DNA from: Ctenosaura bakeri
Lineage: Eukaryota; Chordata; Lepidosauria; Squamata; Iguanidae
Direction of reading: 5' to 3'
DNA length: 64,000 nt
Assembly: GCA_948474755.1 (NCBI GenBank)
Contig: CAOLHI010001481.1
Location: 124,001 to 188,000 of the forward strand
Shown here: positions 10,511-19,939 of the stretch, piece by piece
How the letters are laid out: each line of letters starts with the position of its first letter
Numbering within the stretch: position 1 is the first letter of the stretch
Program-made: the position numbers and the translations under genes
The notes under the pieces: generated by a model
What the model saw: only the letters and a program-made list of their open reading frames with translations
Database searches by the model: none
Told to the model about the DNA's origin: nothing

Positions 10511-11895
10511 TAAGGAAAAAAAAAACCCACAGTTTTAGAAAGTGTAACTGTCACCCTACAAATGCATAGATCTCACTCAATATAAATGAAAAATCTAACA
10601 CAAAAAGTTCTGATAGCATTAGAGTTCATTTTATTCCAATAATTGCAAATAAGACACTTGGATTAACAAGGTCTTCTTTTTCCTGCCAGATACGAATCTA
10701 CGCGTTTCCATTTTATACCCATATGGCCCAACCAATAATGGCTCTGATGATTCCTAAGAAAATATTTTTCTTTGATACCTTCTGTTGTTTGTACTTGGTC
10801 TGCCAATCAGTGTACCTGTTTCTGTATGATGGCCCTATTCTCAAATGGGATCAGCACAGGTACCCGATCTAGAAATGTGTTTGCTTTCAGTAGAGTGATT
10901 ATTCAAATTTGTGTTCCCAGGCGTAGCTCTCAACTTGTACACATAGCCTGGAATTCTTTATCTCAGTCTAGATTATATAACCTTATATATACTTACCTAG
11001 GTAGCAGAGGTGCTAAGAAGCCCTGTTAGTGAATTCCAAAGATGAAAAGATGACAGAACCCTGGCAAGAGTGTTTCAACATGCTCCAAAGCACATCACTG
11101 CTCCATAGCTGGTGTCCCATTGCACCTTGGTCTCCTTGTTCCTGATGCACAATGGTCCCTTTGCTGGCTCACTATATAGTAATGCAATGGCAGCCCCTTG
11201 TAGCATACAGATGTTGGGGAACTGCCCAATTCCTATAGGCTTATGTCTGCTTTTGAAGCCATTAAGTCACCAGATAAATTTAGCTATACTTATCTAGTAA
11301 ATATAGTAAAATTCAAATTCATATTACAGTGATATCTTTATGAGGAAGGAATCGCTATCATGTGTTGTTGTTCCTTATTCTCCTATATTTTGTTGTATGG
11401 CCAACACAGTTACCCCATATATTATCTGTTATATTGTGTCATACCATCTGCTCCCTATATAATAAGTATACTATGTGGATTTTGATGCCTCTATTCCACC
11501 TTAACTTCCTTTTATAGAACAGAACTTGATGTATATAGAAGTGTAATTTTCCCCATAAGAAAGTTTCTAGGATTAAGCGGGATTCTAACTGTAATATTTA
11601 AAAATGTATCCTAATCTGTCTAATTTTGAACACAATATAGCTTTGCATGGAGCAAGGTATGTGCCAATTTCCTTTGAATGTTCAGTAGTGTCCACTTTTC
11701 CCCAAAGAAACAGCTATCTCCTACTCAGTGCACCAATTTTACCATCATTTATCCCATAAAGGATTAAACCAGCCTTCCCTGAGCCTGGTCCCTGCTACAT
11801 ACTCTCCTAACGTGCTCCAGACAGGGTGGATCAACTCAAACAAGTAAAATTTAAATACATTATTTAAATCAGCAGGAAAAAAAAACAGTTTAAGC
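10511..11895. other. unassigned sequence, probable intron and flank
   Basis: AT-rich and without recognised exons or classified repeats. If the splice acceptor at 10508-10510 is used, at least the right side of this stretch is intron of the galactosyltransferase gene. Confidence 0.4.
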
Positions 11896-12108
11896 CAGTG
11901 GTTTCTAACCTTTTCTTTACCAGAGACCCCCTTTAAATATATTTTGTTGCTGTGGACCCCAAAGACTTAACTCCAGATTTAAAACCCTAAAGTACATCAA
12001 ATATTTATTTAAAATTGTTCATGAAGGGCCTTCAAAATGGGAGAGAAAAGAGAAATAAGTAAATGCACCCTTCCCTGAGAGGTGCTAGAGGGACAGGGAA
12101 AAGCAACG
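11896..12108 (+). mobile_element. hAT-type element, left end
   Basis: Begins CAGTGGTTTCTAACC, a typical hAT terminal inverted repeat, followed by a G/A-rich region with 'tgtggaccccaaagac'. The matching opposite end is at 19825 (inverse of CAGTGGTTCTTAACTTGGG, with 'tgtggaccccctgtgag' inside it). The DIRS element begins abruptly at 12109. The eight bases flanking the two outer ends do not match, so pairing the ends is not proven. Confidence 0.55.
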
Positions 12109-12310
12109 TTGCCCGCCGAGCAACAGTCTCTCCTCAGTTCTTTCTCGTCCGCCGTCGCGTACGGAAGGTTCTTTGGCTTCTTCCTCGATTTCCTTGCTTG
12201 GCTTGCTGTTTTTCACGGTTTTCGGACTTTTTGGACTGTTTCTGACCTCTCCCTCGGACTTCCCCTCGGTTTTGGTGTTTGGATTTTTCTCTTGTTTCGG
12301 CGTTCGTCTT

Positions 12311-14761
12311 ATGTCCGCGCTGTTCAAGAAGTGCGTGTCCTGCGAGCACAAAGTTGCCCTCAACGACGGCCATAGGGAGTGTCTCTTCTGCCTGGGTGAG
12401 TCCCACAACACTCGGATTTGCCCAATTTGCCGGGATTTTACTCCCCAGACTCTCCGCAACAGGTCCGCGAGACTCAAATCTTACTGTTGGGAGCAGTCTT
12501 TGAGGGCGATCGACAAGACCTCCACTTCCAAGATGGCTGAAAAGAAGACGACCACGCCATCGACGGTATCGGCGGCTGCCGTTCCGTCCACCTCGTCGGT
12601 ATCGGGCTCAGTACCGGCGAGAACGCCGATATCGGCGTTACCGAGGATCCCGAAGCTGTCGGCGGCTGCCAAGTCAGCGAAAGGATCCTCGACGGCGAGG
12701 AAGGCTGAGGCGCCTGTCAAGGAGACGCCTACTAAGAAGCGCCCTTCTCCGGACGGAGACAAGGGCAAAGAGAAGAAGGAGAAGAAGAAGAGGAAGGAGA
12801 AGAAGCGCTCCCCGGCTGGGGACGTTCACCCTCCCACTCCTCCTCCGACTCTGCAGCCTTCCAAAGGGCGAGGCGAGCCCGTCGATCTCTCGGACGACGA
12901 GATCGAGGACGTTCCCCAACAACGCCCGGACTCGCCTGTGGTAGACCCTCCAACCCTGGTGGAGGAGCACCACCGCCCTTCCAGCCATCGCAGGTCGGCC
13001 GACCTGCAGCAGAGAGAGCCCTCTGCTTCTCCGGAGAGGCGTTCCACTTCAGCTAGGTCTCGGTCCCGCTCTTCGGAGTGCCCGGTGGCCTCGCCGCCTC
13101 CTAGGGTGACAAGAGAGGAACAACCTCGCTCGTCTGCCTCCAGATACACCTCGGCGTCCTACGTGGCCAGGTACGCGAGGGAATCTGAGTGGAGAGAGCG
13201 CCTGGCTTCTTACCGGTCACACTCTCCATCGTACCGGGATCGGTACCACCGTGAACCGAAAGGCTGAGAGACCTTCCGGAGGTCCCGGTCACCTCATCGG
13301 CAGCGTGACTCTTGCTCCCATTCACCGGAGAGATATGCACCACGGTACCGTCGGCACCGAAGCCGCTCGCCGTCTGACTACCGCTCCTTCAGCCGCTCTC
13401 CCTTGCCTCGATACCATAGGACAAGGGAGCCATCACCCCGGTACCGAGCGGTATCGCCGCCTCCCAGGGTTACGGCTACGGCTACGCGCCCTGTGGAGTC
13501 AGTGGTGACCGGGCAGGCTACGACCACCACGGCCTGCCAGACTACGCCGGTCACCACCAAGAAGCTGAAGTCGGTTGTGGCCCAACCGAAGCGGGACAAT
13601 GCCACTGTCGCCGTTTCGGCTGCGGAAAAGTCCACGAAGGCGCAATCGACAACTGAGGTGAAGGAGCCAGAGACGGTGCAACGAGAGGGCTCACCTAGCT
13701 CCGAGTCCTACGACTCGAGCGCGGAGTCTGAGGTTTCTGAGGCGGCCTTGCAGGAGTCTCCTCCGCTGGGATTCGGGGAGCCGATCCCAGATTCAGCTCC
13801 AGAGGACGTCCACCAGTTCTCTGCGATGCTGCTCCGCATGGCCACTACCCTCGGCCTTAAGATCGCCGAGGCGGAGCCAGAGGATGACGACCCTGTTTTC
13901 TCCCTCTTTGAAGGGAGACAACCTGCCGCCGCCCCGCTGCCTCTTCTGTCCCGGATTGCCAAGGTTGTCAAGTCCGCGTGGGACAGGCCGGCCTCGGCGC
14001 AGCCGATACCGCAGCGCTTGGAGCACCTCTACAGGGTGCAGAAGGATAACGCGAGTTATCTCTTCAATCACCCGGTGCCAAACTCTGTGGTGGTCGAATC
14101 GGCGCAGACAAAGGGCACCGGCAGACAACACACCACTCCGCCGGACAAAGAGGACAGAAAGTTAGATGTCTACGCAAGGAGGTTCTACTCCGCTGCCTCC
14201 CTTCACATTAGGCTGTCTAACACCCAGGCTTGCCTCGCGGCTTACCTGAAGAAGGTCCTCGACTGCCTTCAGCCGGCGTTAGAGACGGTACCGGATGACA
14301 TCCGTCAGGCCACCTCGGTCATCTTTAACTAGGCCGTTGCCATCGCCCGACAGCAAGTCGTCTCCTCTCGGCATGCGGTGGAGATCGCCTCCCGCATCAT
14401 GGCAGGGTCCATCGGCTTGCGCCGCCATGCCTGGTTGCGGCCGGCCGATATCCAGGAGGAGACTCGAAGGAGGATCGAGGACCTCCCCTTCGACGGCGAG
14501 GGCCTCTTCAACTCCACCACCGACCAGGCGTTGGACAATTTAGTGAAGACGAGGTTGACCGCCAAAAAGATCGGGCTCCAGCCGGCCACGCAAGCCCGCA
14601 GGCCTTCCAGCTTCCGCCAGTCCTGGCGACGGTTGTCGACCTCGTCCTTCCAACGCTCGGCCCAGTCTGGCCAGTCGAGACCATCCTCGGGCTCGTCTAC
14701 CAGACGTCCTTTCAGGCGCCGTCCCGCTTCTTCCAAAAAGTCTTCCTCGGACAGGTTTTGA
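12311..14761 (+). pseudogene. DIRS gag-like protein ORF with two in-frame stops
   Basis: One reading frame runs for about 816 codons from the ATG at 12311 and is broken only by TGA at 13265-13267 and TAG at 14330-14332; both are single C-to-T changes from CGA or CAG. Residues 1-45 hold a cysteine-rich zinc-binding region with CVSC, a downstream CLFCLGESH and CPIC pattern, typical of vertebrate DIRS gag proteins. A lysine-rich basic tract (KEKKEKKKRKEKKR) and long S/R-rich repeats follow, then a conserved helical region around HTTPPDKEDRKLDVYARRFY. The protein presumably packages element RNA. A longer upstream open stretch starts at 12173 but is leader-like and hydrophobic. Confidence 0.85.
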
Positions 14762-14762
14762 C

Positions 14763-16487
14763 CTGCCTTGCGGGACCCCCCAACACCCACTCTTCAGCCT
14801 CCCGTCTACCCTCGGAGACCGGCCGGCCCTGACTCGACATCTCTCGGAGTGGCAATATGTCACTACGGACTCTTGGGTGCTTTCCATCGTCCGTCTTGGC
14901 TACGCCATCGAGTTTCACGATATTCCACCTCGAGGCGTCTACTACTCCACTCCGTCAAGCCTGGCCCCCTTGGAAGAGATCCAGTCCCTCCTCCAAAAAG
15001 GAGCGATCAAGCGGCTCCCATCAGAGGCCAAGACCACCGGCTTCTTCTCCCGGAACTTCACGGTACCGAAGGCCGACAGTACCCTCCGGCCGATCCTCGA
15101 CCTCAGAGGGGTGAACTATTACAGCCGCCCCAAGAGATTCAAGATGGTCACAATACCGTTGATCCTGCCCTTCCTCCATCGAGGGGACTGGTTCGCCTCC
15201 GTCGATCTCCGAGACGCCTACTTCCACATCGCCAGTCGCCCGCAGCACAGACGGTACCTCCGCTTTGCAGTCGACGACACCTGCTACCAGTACAAGGTGC
15301 TGCCGTTCGGACTCTCGACTGCCCCAAGGTTCTTCACCAAATGCATGGCCCCGGTGGTATCCTTCCTGCGGACGAAGGGCGCTTCCGTCTACCCTTACCT
15401 CGACGATTGGCTGTTGGTGGCATCCTGCAAACAGAGACTTTACCACGACATCCACATGACATTGTCGCTCCTGACCCGCCTCGGGCTACAAGTCAATCCG
15501 AAGAAGTCCCACCTCAAGCCAGCGAGGACGTTGGACTTCATCGGCGCCACTCTCGACTCCATCTCCGCCAGGGCGTACCTGCCAGAGACTCGGGCTCAAA
15601 CCCTGATCCGGGCCGCCGCTCACGCCTATACGGCCCCGACGTTGTCTGCGAGAGGCGTCCAGCAGCTCCTGGGCTACATGGCCGCTACTACCGCGGTGAC
15701 CTATCTCGCCAGACTGAGGGCAAGGCCTCTCCAACACTGGTTGGTCTGCGTATTCGATCCCCTGCGAGACGAACAGACCATCCGACTGCAACTGCTGGAG
15801 GAAGTGCGCTCATCCCTCCGATGGTGGCAGTCGCGAAACAATCTGATGTCCAGGATGCCCTTCCAACAGCCGACACCGAAGGTGACAGTAACGACCGACG
15901 CCTCCCTTTACGGTTGGGGTGCCCACTGCGGCGATCTGAAAGTCCGCGACAGATGGACCGACGACGAGACCGCTCTCCATATCAACGCACTAGAGCTGCT
16001 CACCGTCCCGAAAGCGTTACGAGCGTTCCACCATGTCGTCGCGGGACGCACAGTCCTGGTCCTGACGGACAACACCACCGCCGTCTGTTACATCAACAGA
16101 CAGGGAGGGACTCATTCCACAACGCGGCTCAACATCGCCCTCGATCTGTGGGACTGGTGCATTCGCCTGCACACGCATCCCGTGGCTGTTCACCTGGCCG
16201 GGCAGGAGAACACCACGGCAGACGCCCTCAGAAGGGACACCTCATCCCATCACGAATGGTCTCTCTCTGGAGAGGCGTTCAGACTGATTCGGGACCGCTG
16301 GGGCGAACCGTCGATCGACCTCTTTGCGACCAGGGAAACCGCGAAGTGCCGCCGTCCTGCACTTCCTCCTTCATCTCTGGCAACAGGGCCTGGTGTTTCC
16401 ATCCCTAAAAGTTTACCTCTCCGCGATCGTGGCATACCAGCCGCCACGATCTGCGGCATCGGCTTTCTTCAGGAACGATACCGTTAA
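14763..16487 (+). CDS. DIRS reverse transcriptase-RNase H
   Basis: The frame is open from before 14763, next to or overlapping the gag end in another frame. It has no early ATG, so translation would need frameshifting or re-initiation. RT motifs include LRPILDLRGVN, GDWFASVDLRDAYFHIA, LPFGLSTAPR and the catalytic YPYLDDWLLVA. RNase H follows with TTDASLYGWGAHCG, an ELLT block and LTDNTTAVCYINRQGG. After DLFATRETAKC the expected continuation to a methyltransferase-like region and the recombinase is absent and the frame runs off-register to a stop at 16487. All catalytic RT aspartates are present. Confidence 0.88.
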   Translation: MPCGTPQHPLFSLPSTLGDRPALTRHLSEWQYVTTDSWVLSIVRLGYAIEFHDIPPRGVYYSTPSSLAPLEEIQSLLQKGAIKRLPSEAKTTGFFSRNFTVPKADSTLRPILDLRGVNYYSRPKRFKMVTIPLILPFLHRGDWFASVDLRDAYFHIASRPQHRRYLRFAVDDTCYQYKVLPFGLSTAPRFFTKCMAPVVSFLRTKGASVYPYLDDWLLVASCKQRLYHDIHMTLSLLTRLGLQVNPKKSHLKPARTLDFIGATLDSISARAYLPETRAQTLIRAAAHAYTAPTLSARGVQQLLGYMAATTAVTYLARLRARPLQHWLVCVFDPLRDEQTIRLQLLEEVRSSLRWWQSRNNLMSRMPFQQPTPKVTVTTDASLYGWGAHCGDLKVRDRWTDDETALHINALELLTVPKALRAFHHVVAGRTVLVLTDNTTAVCYINRQGGTHSTTRLNIALDLWDWCIRLHTHPVAVHLAGQENTTADALRRDTSSHHEWSLSGEAFRLIRDRWGEPSIDLFATRETAKCRRPALPPSSLATGPGVSIPKSLPLRDRGIPAATICGIGFLQERYR

Positions 16488-17229
16488 GCGGTTCCTGAAA
16501 GGACTTCAACACCTTTACCCGCCGGTATCGCCGCCGCTACCGCCGTGGTCCCTCTCGTTGGTGCTGTCGCAGTTGACGAAACCGCCCTTCGAGCTGATGG
16601 CGACCTCGGATGACAGACTCTTAACCTTGAAAACGGCCTTCCTGGTAGTGGTGACCTCAGCAAGGCGAGCGGGTGAGATCACAGCTCTTCGATCCGATGA
16701 GCCCTTCATGGTCTTCCACAGAGACAAGGTGGTCCTGAGACCTGACATCTCTTTCCTGCCTAAGGTGGTGTCCAGCTTCCATCTCAACCAGGACATCATC
16801 CTGCCTGCCTTCTTCCCGAACCCGACGACACCGTTGGAGCGGTCCCTTCACTCCCTGGACGTGCGTGGGGCCTTGGCGTTTTACAACGACAGGACTGCTT
16901 CCTTCCGACAGACGCCGCATCTCTTCGTTTGTTATGGGCGACGTCGGAAGGGCCACAAGGTGTCCACCCAGCGCTTCTCCAAGTGGGTGGTACAGACTAT
17001 ACAGCTGGCGTACGAGCTCGCAAGGAAGCCTCCGCCAGCCCTGCTTCGAGCCCACTCCACCAGAGCTGTGGCTACTTCTGCGGCCCTCCTGCGAGGAGTT
17101 GACCTGCACGAACTCTGCCGTGTGGCGACCTGGTCCCAACCATCGACCTTCGTTCGCCACTACAGGCTCAACTGCCGGTCGCGCAGAGATGCTCGGTTCA
17201 GACGTGAGGTGCTGGCTTCCGTGCTGTAG
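16324..17229 (+). CDS. DIRS tyrosine recombinase (integrase)
   Basis: About 300 residues in a +1-shifted frame, overlapping the end of the RT-RNase H frame. The N-terminal core-binding part contains LWQQGLVFPSLKVYLSAI. The catalytic domain contains SARRAGEITALR (first catalytic arginine), then HSTRAVATSAALLRG (H-x-x-R) and WSQPSTFVRHYRL, ending with the tyrosine nucleophile. It would insert the circular DNA copy of the element. Homology begins at about 16348; the junction with RNase H has no spacer, which suggests an internal deletion. No ATG is convincing, so this copy is probably not translated as a separate protein. Confidence 0.88.
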   Translation: MRPGKPRSAAVLHFLLHLWQQGLVFPSLKVYLSAIVAYQPPRSAASAFFRNDTVKRFLKGLQHLYPPVSPPLPPWSLSLVLSQLTKPPFELMATSDDRLLTLKTAFLVVVTSARRAGEITALRSDEPFMVFHRDKVVLRPDISFLPKVVSSFHLNQDIILPAFFPNPTTPLERSLHSLDVRGALAFYNDRTASFRQTPHLFVCYGRRRKGHKVSTQRFSKWVVQTIQLAYELARKPPPALLRAHSTRAVATSAALLRGVDLHELCRVATWSQPSTFVRHYRLNCRSRRDARFRREVLASVL

Positions 17230-17261
17230 GACCTGACCCGCCATCCGACCGGTAAGCTACA

Positions 17262-17602
17262 CAGTCTCCTAGTGTATGAAGGCACAGAGACCACGAAGAA
17301 GAAGAACAGGTTGCTTACCTGTAACCGTGGTTCTTTGAGTGGTCATCTGTGCCATCATACACACCTGCCCTTTCCTCCCCTCTTTCTCAGGTCCCTGTAG
17401 GTTCTACGGCGGACTACAGAACTGAGGAGAGACCATTGCTCGGCGGGAGGAGCATGCGCAGTACCGGCGTGGGGGAGGGGTTCCCGCCAAGCGAACGAGC
17501 TCTAGAAGTTTCCGAACGCTACCGCGCAGGCGCTAAAGCTCCTAGTGTATGAAGGCACAGAGACCACTCGAAGAACCACAGTTACAGGTAAGCAACCTGT
17601 TC
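17262..17602 (+). repeat. DIRS internal complementary region and right inverted terminal repeat
   Basis: A 28-base unit 'agtgtatgaaggcacagaga' plus flanks occurs at 17265-17295 and again at 17540-17570. Between them, 17306-17368 is the inverse of 17540-17602 (for example 'ggttgcttacctgtaac' against 'gttacaggtaagcaacc'). The segment 17419-17450 is the inverse of the left remnant at 12109-12139. This arrangement, in which the internal region matches both outer ends, is the DIRS replication signature. Confidence 0.88.
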
Positions 17603-18129
17603 ATTTTTCTTCTTTTTATTTTCTCGAATTTAAGGCTGGAGTGGACTGAACAGCAACACACAGGCCCAGCCAGCCAGCCAGCATTTGCCTTCTCTTTCTC
17701 TCTGTGTCTCCCCTCTCTTCCACCATCCAGTCTATCAGAAATGCCCACCCACCCCTTTTTTTTGTCTTTTTTAACAGGAGAGAGGAGACTGAAATGGGTA
17801 ATGGAGGGAGGGAGTGGGATCTTTGACACAGCATGGTGGCCAACTCTGAAAAAGGATAGCAGGGCCAAATGAGAAGAGGTGGGTGCTGTTGCAGTAGCTG
17901 CCACTCCCTGGCAAGGCACTGGAAGTTGGAGGGAGGGATCACCATTGGCAAAATAAGCTGCCACTCAATTCATATGAAAGTATGCACAATTATGAACGGA
18001 AATGAGGAGGTGTGCTCAGGGTCTTTTAAAGAGGCGTTGCTTTGACCATCTTTTTTTCCTTCAAACTCTGCTGTCACTTTTTTTTTTGCCTGTTCCCCCT
18101 CCTTCTCTCTTTTGCCTGTCTTAGGCACT
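17603..18129. other. unassigned sequence between DIRS and MITE
   Basis: Contains low-complexity CCAG repeats ('cccagccagccagccag' near 17667) and pyrimidine runs. It may be interior of the hAT element whose putative ends are at 11896 and 19825. No gene recognised. Confidence 0.4.
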
Positions 18130-18299
18130 GCATGTTTATAGTACTATTATTCCACTTTCAACCTCCTATGGAATCCTGGCGTTTGCAGCTTTGGGAGGGG
18201 CCCTTAGAATTCTCAGCCAGAGAGCTCTTTGGCCTCAACTACAAACCCCAGAATTCCACAGGATGTTGAAAGTGGAATAATAGCACTATAATAAGATGG
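18130..18299. mobile_element. AT-rich foldback MITE, copy 1 (worn ends)
   Basis: Nearly the whole element is an inverted repeat: 'ctattattccactttcaacc' near 18146 pairs with 'gttgaaagtggaataatag' near 18266, with a short loop holding an 'agagagctctttgg' core. It is the same family as copies at 26.7, 33.2, 34.3 and 40.9 kb. The outer ends are degraded and no target duplication is clear. Confidence 0.82.
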
Positions 18300-18348
18300 C
18301 ACTATAACAAGATATAACTATAACAAGATAGGGCAGAAAGTTGCAAAG

Positions 18349-19362
18349 AAGCTAGTAAAATGCGGGCTGGACAGGGCTACTGATAGTTGGATTTGTAATT
18401 GGTTGATCGACCAAACCCAAAGGGTGATCACGAATGGCTGCTTTTCATCCTGGAGAGAAGTGACTAGTGGGGTGCCACAGGGTTCTGTCCTGGGCCCAGT
18501 GCTGTTCAATATTTTTATCAACGACTTGGATGAAGGAATAGAGGGCATGCTCATCGAATTTGCAGATGACACCAAATTGGGAGGGGTTGCTAATATGCCA
18601 GAGGACAAGATCAAAATTCAAAATGACCTGGATAGATTGGAGAGCTGGGCCAAGGCTAACAAAATGAAATTCAACAGAGAGAAGTGTAAGGTCCTACACT
18701 TAGGTAGAAAAAATGGAATACAGAAATATCGGATGGGGGACACATGGCTGGATAGCAGTACGTGTGAAAGGGATCTACGAGTCTTAATAGACCACAAGTT
18801 GAACATGAGTCAGCAGTGTGATGCAGCAGCCAAGAAAGCTAATGCAATTCTCGGCTGCATCAATAGGAGTATGGTGTCTAGATCGAGGGAGGTACTGGTA
18901 CCACCCTACTCTGCTTTGGTTAGATCCCGTCTTGAATACTGTGTCCAGTTCTGGACATCCCAATTCAAGAAGGATATTGACAAGCTGGAGCAAGTCCAGA
19001 GGAGGGCGACCAAAATGGTGAGGGGCCTGGAAGCCGTGCCCTATGAGGATAGACTTAGAGAGCTGAGTATGTTTAGTCTGCAGAAGAGAAGGTTAAGAGG
19101 GGACATGATAGCCATGTTTAAATATTTGAAGGGATGCCATGTAGAGGAAGGAGAGGGCTTGTTTTCTGCTGCTCCAGAGACCAGGACAAGGAGCAATGGA
19201 TTCAAGCTGCGGGAAAGGAGATTCCACCTGAACTTCAGGAAGAACTTCCTGACAGTCAGGGCTGTCCGGCAGTGGAATGTGCTGCCTCGGAGTGTAGTGG
19301 AGTCTCCTTTCTTGGAGGTTTTTAAGCAGAGGCTTGATGGTCATCTGTCGGGATTGCTGTGA
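18349..19362 (+). CDS. CR1 ORF2 C-terminal part (reverse transcriptase), partial
   Basis: An uninterrupted frame of about 337 codons with no start of its own. RT motifs are [20 protein letters not shown] and the catalytic [10 protein letters not shown], followed by the CR1 C-terminal region ([57 protein letters not shown]) to the natural stop. Endonuclease and N-terminal RT are missing, so the fragment cannot support retrotransposition. Confidence 0.9.
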   Translation, partial: KLVKCGLDRATDSWICNWLIDQTQRVITNGCFSSWREVTSGVPQGSVLGPVLFNIFINDLDEGIEGMLIEFADDTKLGGVANMPEDKIKIQNDLDRLESWAKANKMKFNREKCKVLHLGRKNGIQKYRMGDTWLDSSTCERDLRVLIDHKLNMSQQCDAAAKKANAILGCINRSMVSRSREVLVPPYSALVRSRLEYCVQFWTSQFKKDIDKLEQVQRRATKMVRGLEAVPYEDRLRELSMFSLQKRRLRGDMIAMFKYLKGCHVEEGEGLFSAAPETRTRSNGFKLRERRFHLNFRKNFLTVRAVRQWNVLPRSVVESPFLEVFKQRLDGHLSGLL

Positions 19363-19441
19363 GGGTGTATCTGCATGGTAGGGAGTTGGACTGGATGGCC
19401 CGTGTGGTCTCTTCCAACTCTACATTTCTATGATTCCATGA
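18349..19441 (+). mobile_element. CR1 LINE, 5'-truncated, young copy
   Basis: Starts inside the RT domain at [11 protein letters not shown] and runs to the CR1 3' terminus 'ctacatttctatgattcc'. It is the best preserved plus-strand CR1 tail in the window and closely matches the minus-strand copy at 57.2-61.2 kb. It lies directly beside a MITE. Confidence 0.92.
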
Positions 19442-19825
19442 AATGGCCTTAGTCTCCGCTTCTCCTGAGGAAGAAGGCGAAAAGGGGAGGTTGAGCTTTT
19501 CTGATAGTACATTGGACTGCACTCAGCTGGAAAGGAAGAAGGGAGAGAGAGAGAGAGAAGTAGGGCAGACACTGTCTGTCTGTTTCTCTGTCACTCAGTT
19601 GCTGAGCCCACCTCCTCCCTGCAGCAGAGCAGCCGCATGACAAGCAACAGTCGTGCCCAGTCATGCCCAGCCAGCCTCCCTGTCTCCTTTTGCGTTTACT
19701 CCTGTCACGTTGCCACTCTGTTGTGGGGAGGAGATGGGCTGAGCAGGCTTCAAGGCTTTTGTGGACCCCCTGTGAGAGCATCACAGACCTCTGGAGGTCC
19801 CCAGATCCCAAGTTAAGAACCACTG
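19442..19825 (-). mobile_element. hAT-type element, right end
   Basis: Ends in the inverse of CAGTGGTTCTTAACTTGGG with 'ctggaggtccccagatccc' just inside, resembling the opposite end at 11896. It contains GA-rich low-complexity sequence near 19540. The flanking bases after 19825 do not match those before 11896. Confidence 0.55.
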
Positions 19826-19939
19826 CTCTATTGTCTTTTGGTGAGGTTGTGTCTGTTGCTTCAAAGCTAATTGTTTGTATGGCCTGAAGCAGGCTTGCTT
19901 GTATAGGACAACTTTTCAGGGGTGGCCTGGAGTTCTGCT

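Larger units (their letters stand above)
12109..17602 (+). mobile_element. DIRS-type tyrosine-recombinase retrotransposon, defective
   Basis: Domain order is gag-like zinc-finger protein, reverse transcriptase, RNase H, tyrosine recombinase, internal complementary region and right inverted repeat, which is diagnostic of DIRS elements. These integrate by recombinase and make no target duplication. The left inverted repeat is represented only by about 31 bases (12109-12139), complementary to 17419-17450. Everything outside that, which should mirror the right terminus, is missing, so the copy is 5' truncated. Base composition is GC-rich compared with its AT-rich surroundings. Confidence 0.93.

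Noticed and set aside
12173..12310. Upstream extension of DIRS gag from 12173
   Set aside because: The added residues are a hydrophobic run from the leader; the zinc-finger protein more sensibly starts at the ATG at 12311.
14768..16408. 546-codon open frame overlapping the DIRS reverse transcriptase
   Set aside because: It is a shadow of the GC-rich RT frame, full of R, P and S with no family motifs; the real RT is in the overlapping frame.
17266..17570. Direct repeats of the 'agtgtatgaaggcacagaga' unit as a CRISPR-like array
   Set aside because: Only two copies, explained completely by the DIRS internal complementary region and right inverted repeat.
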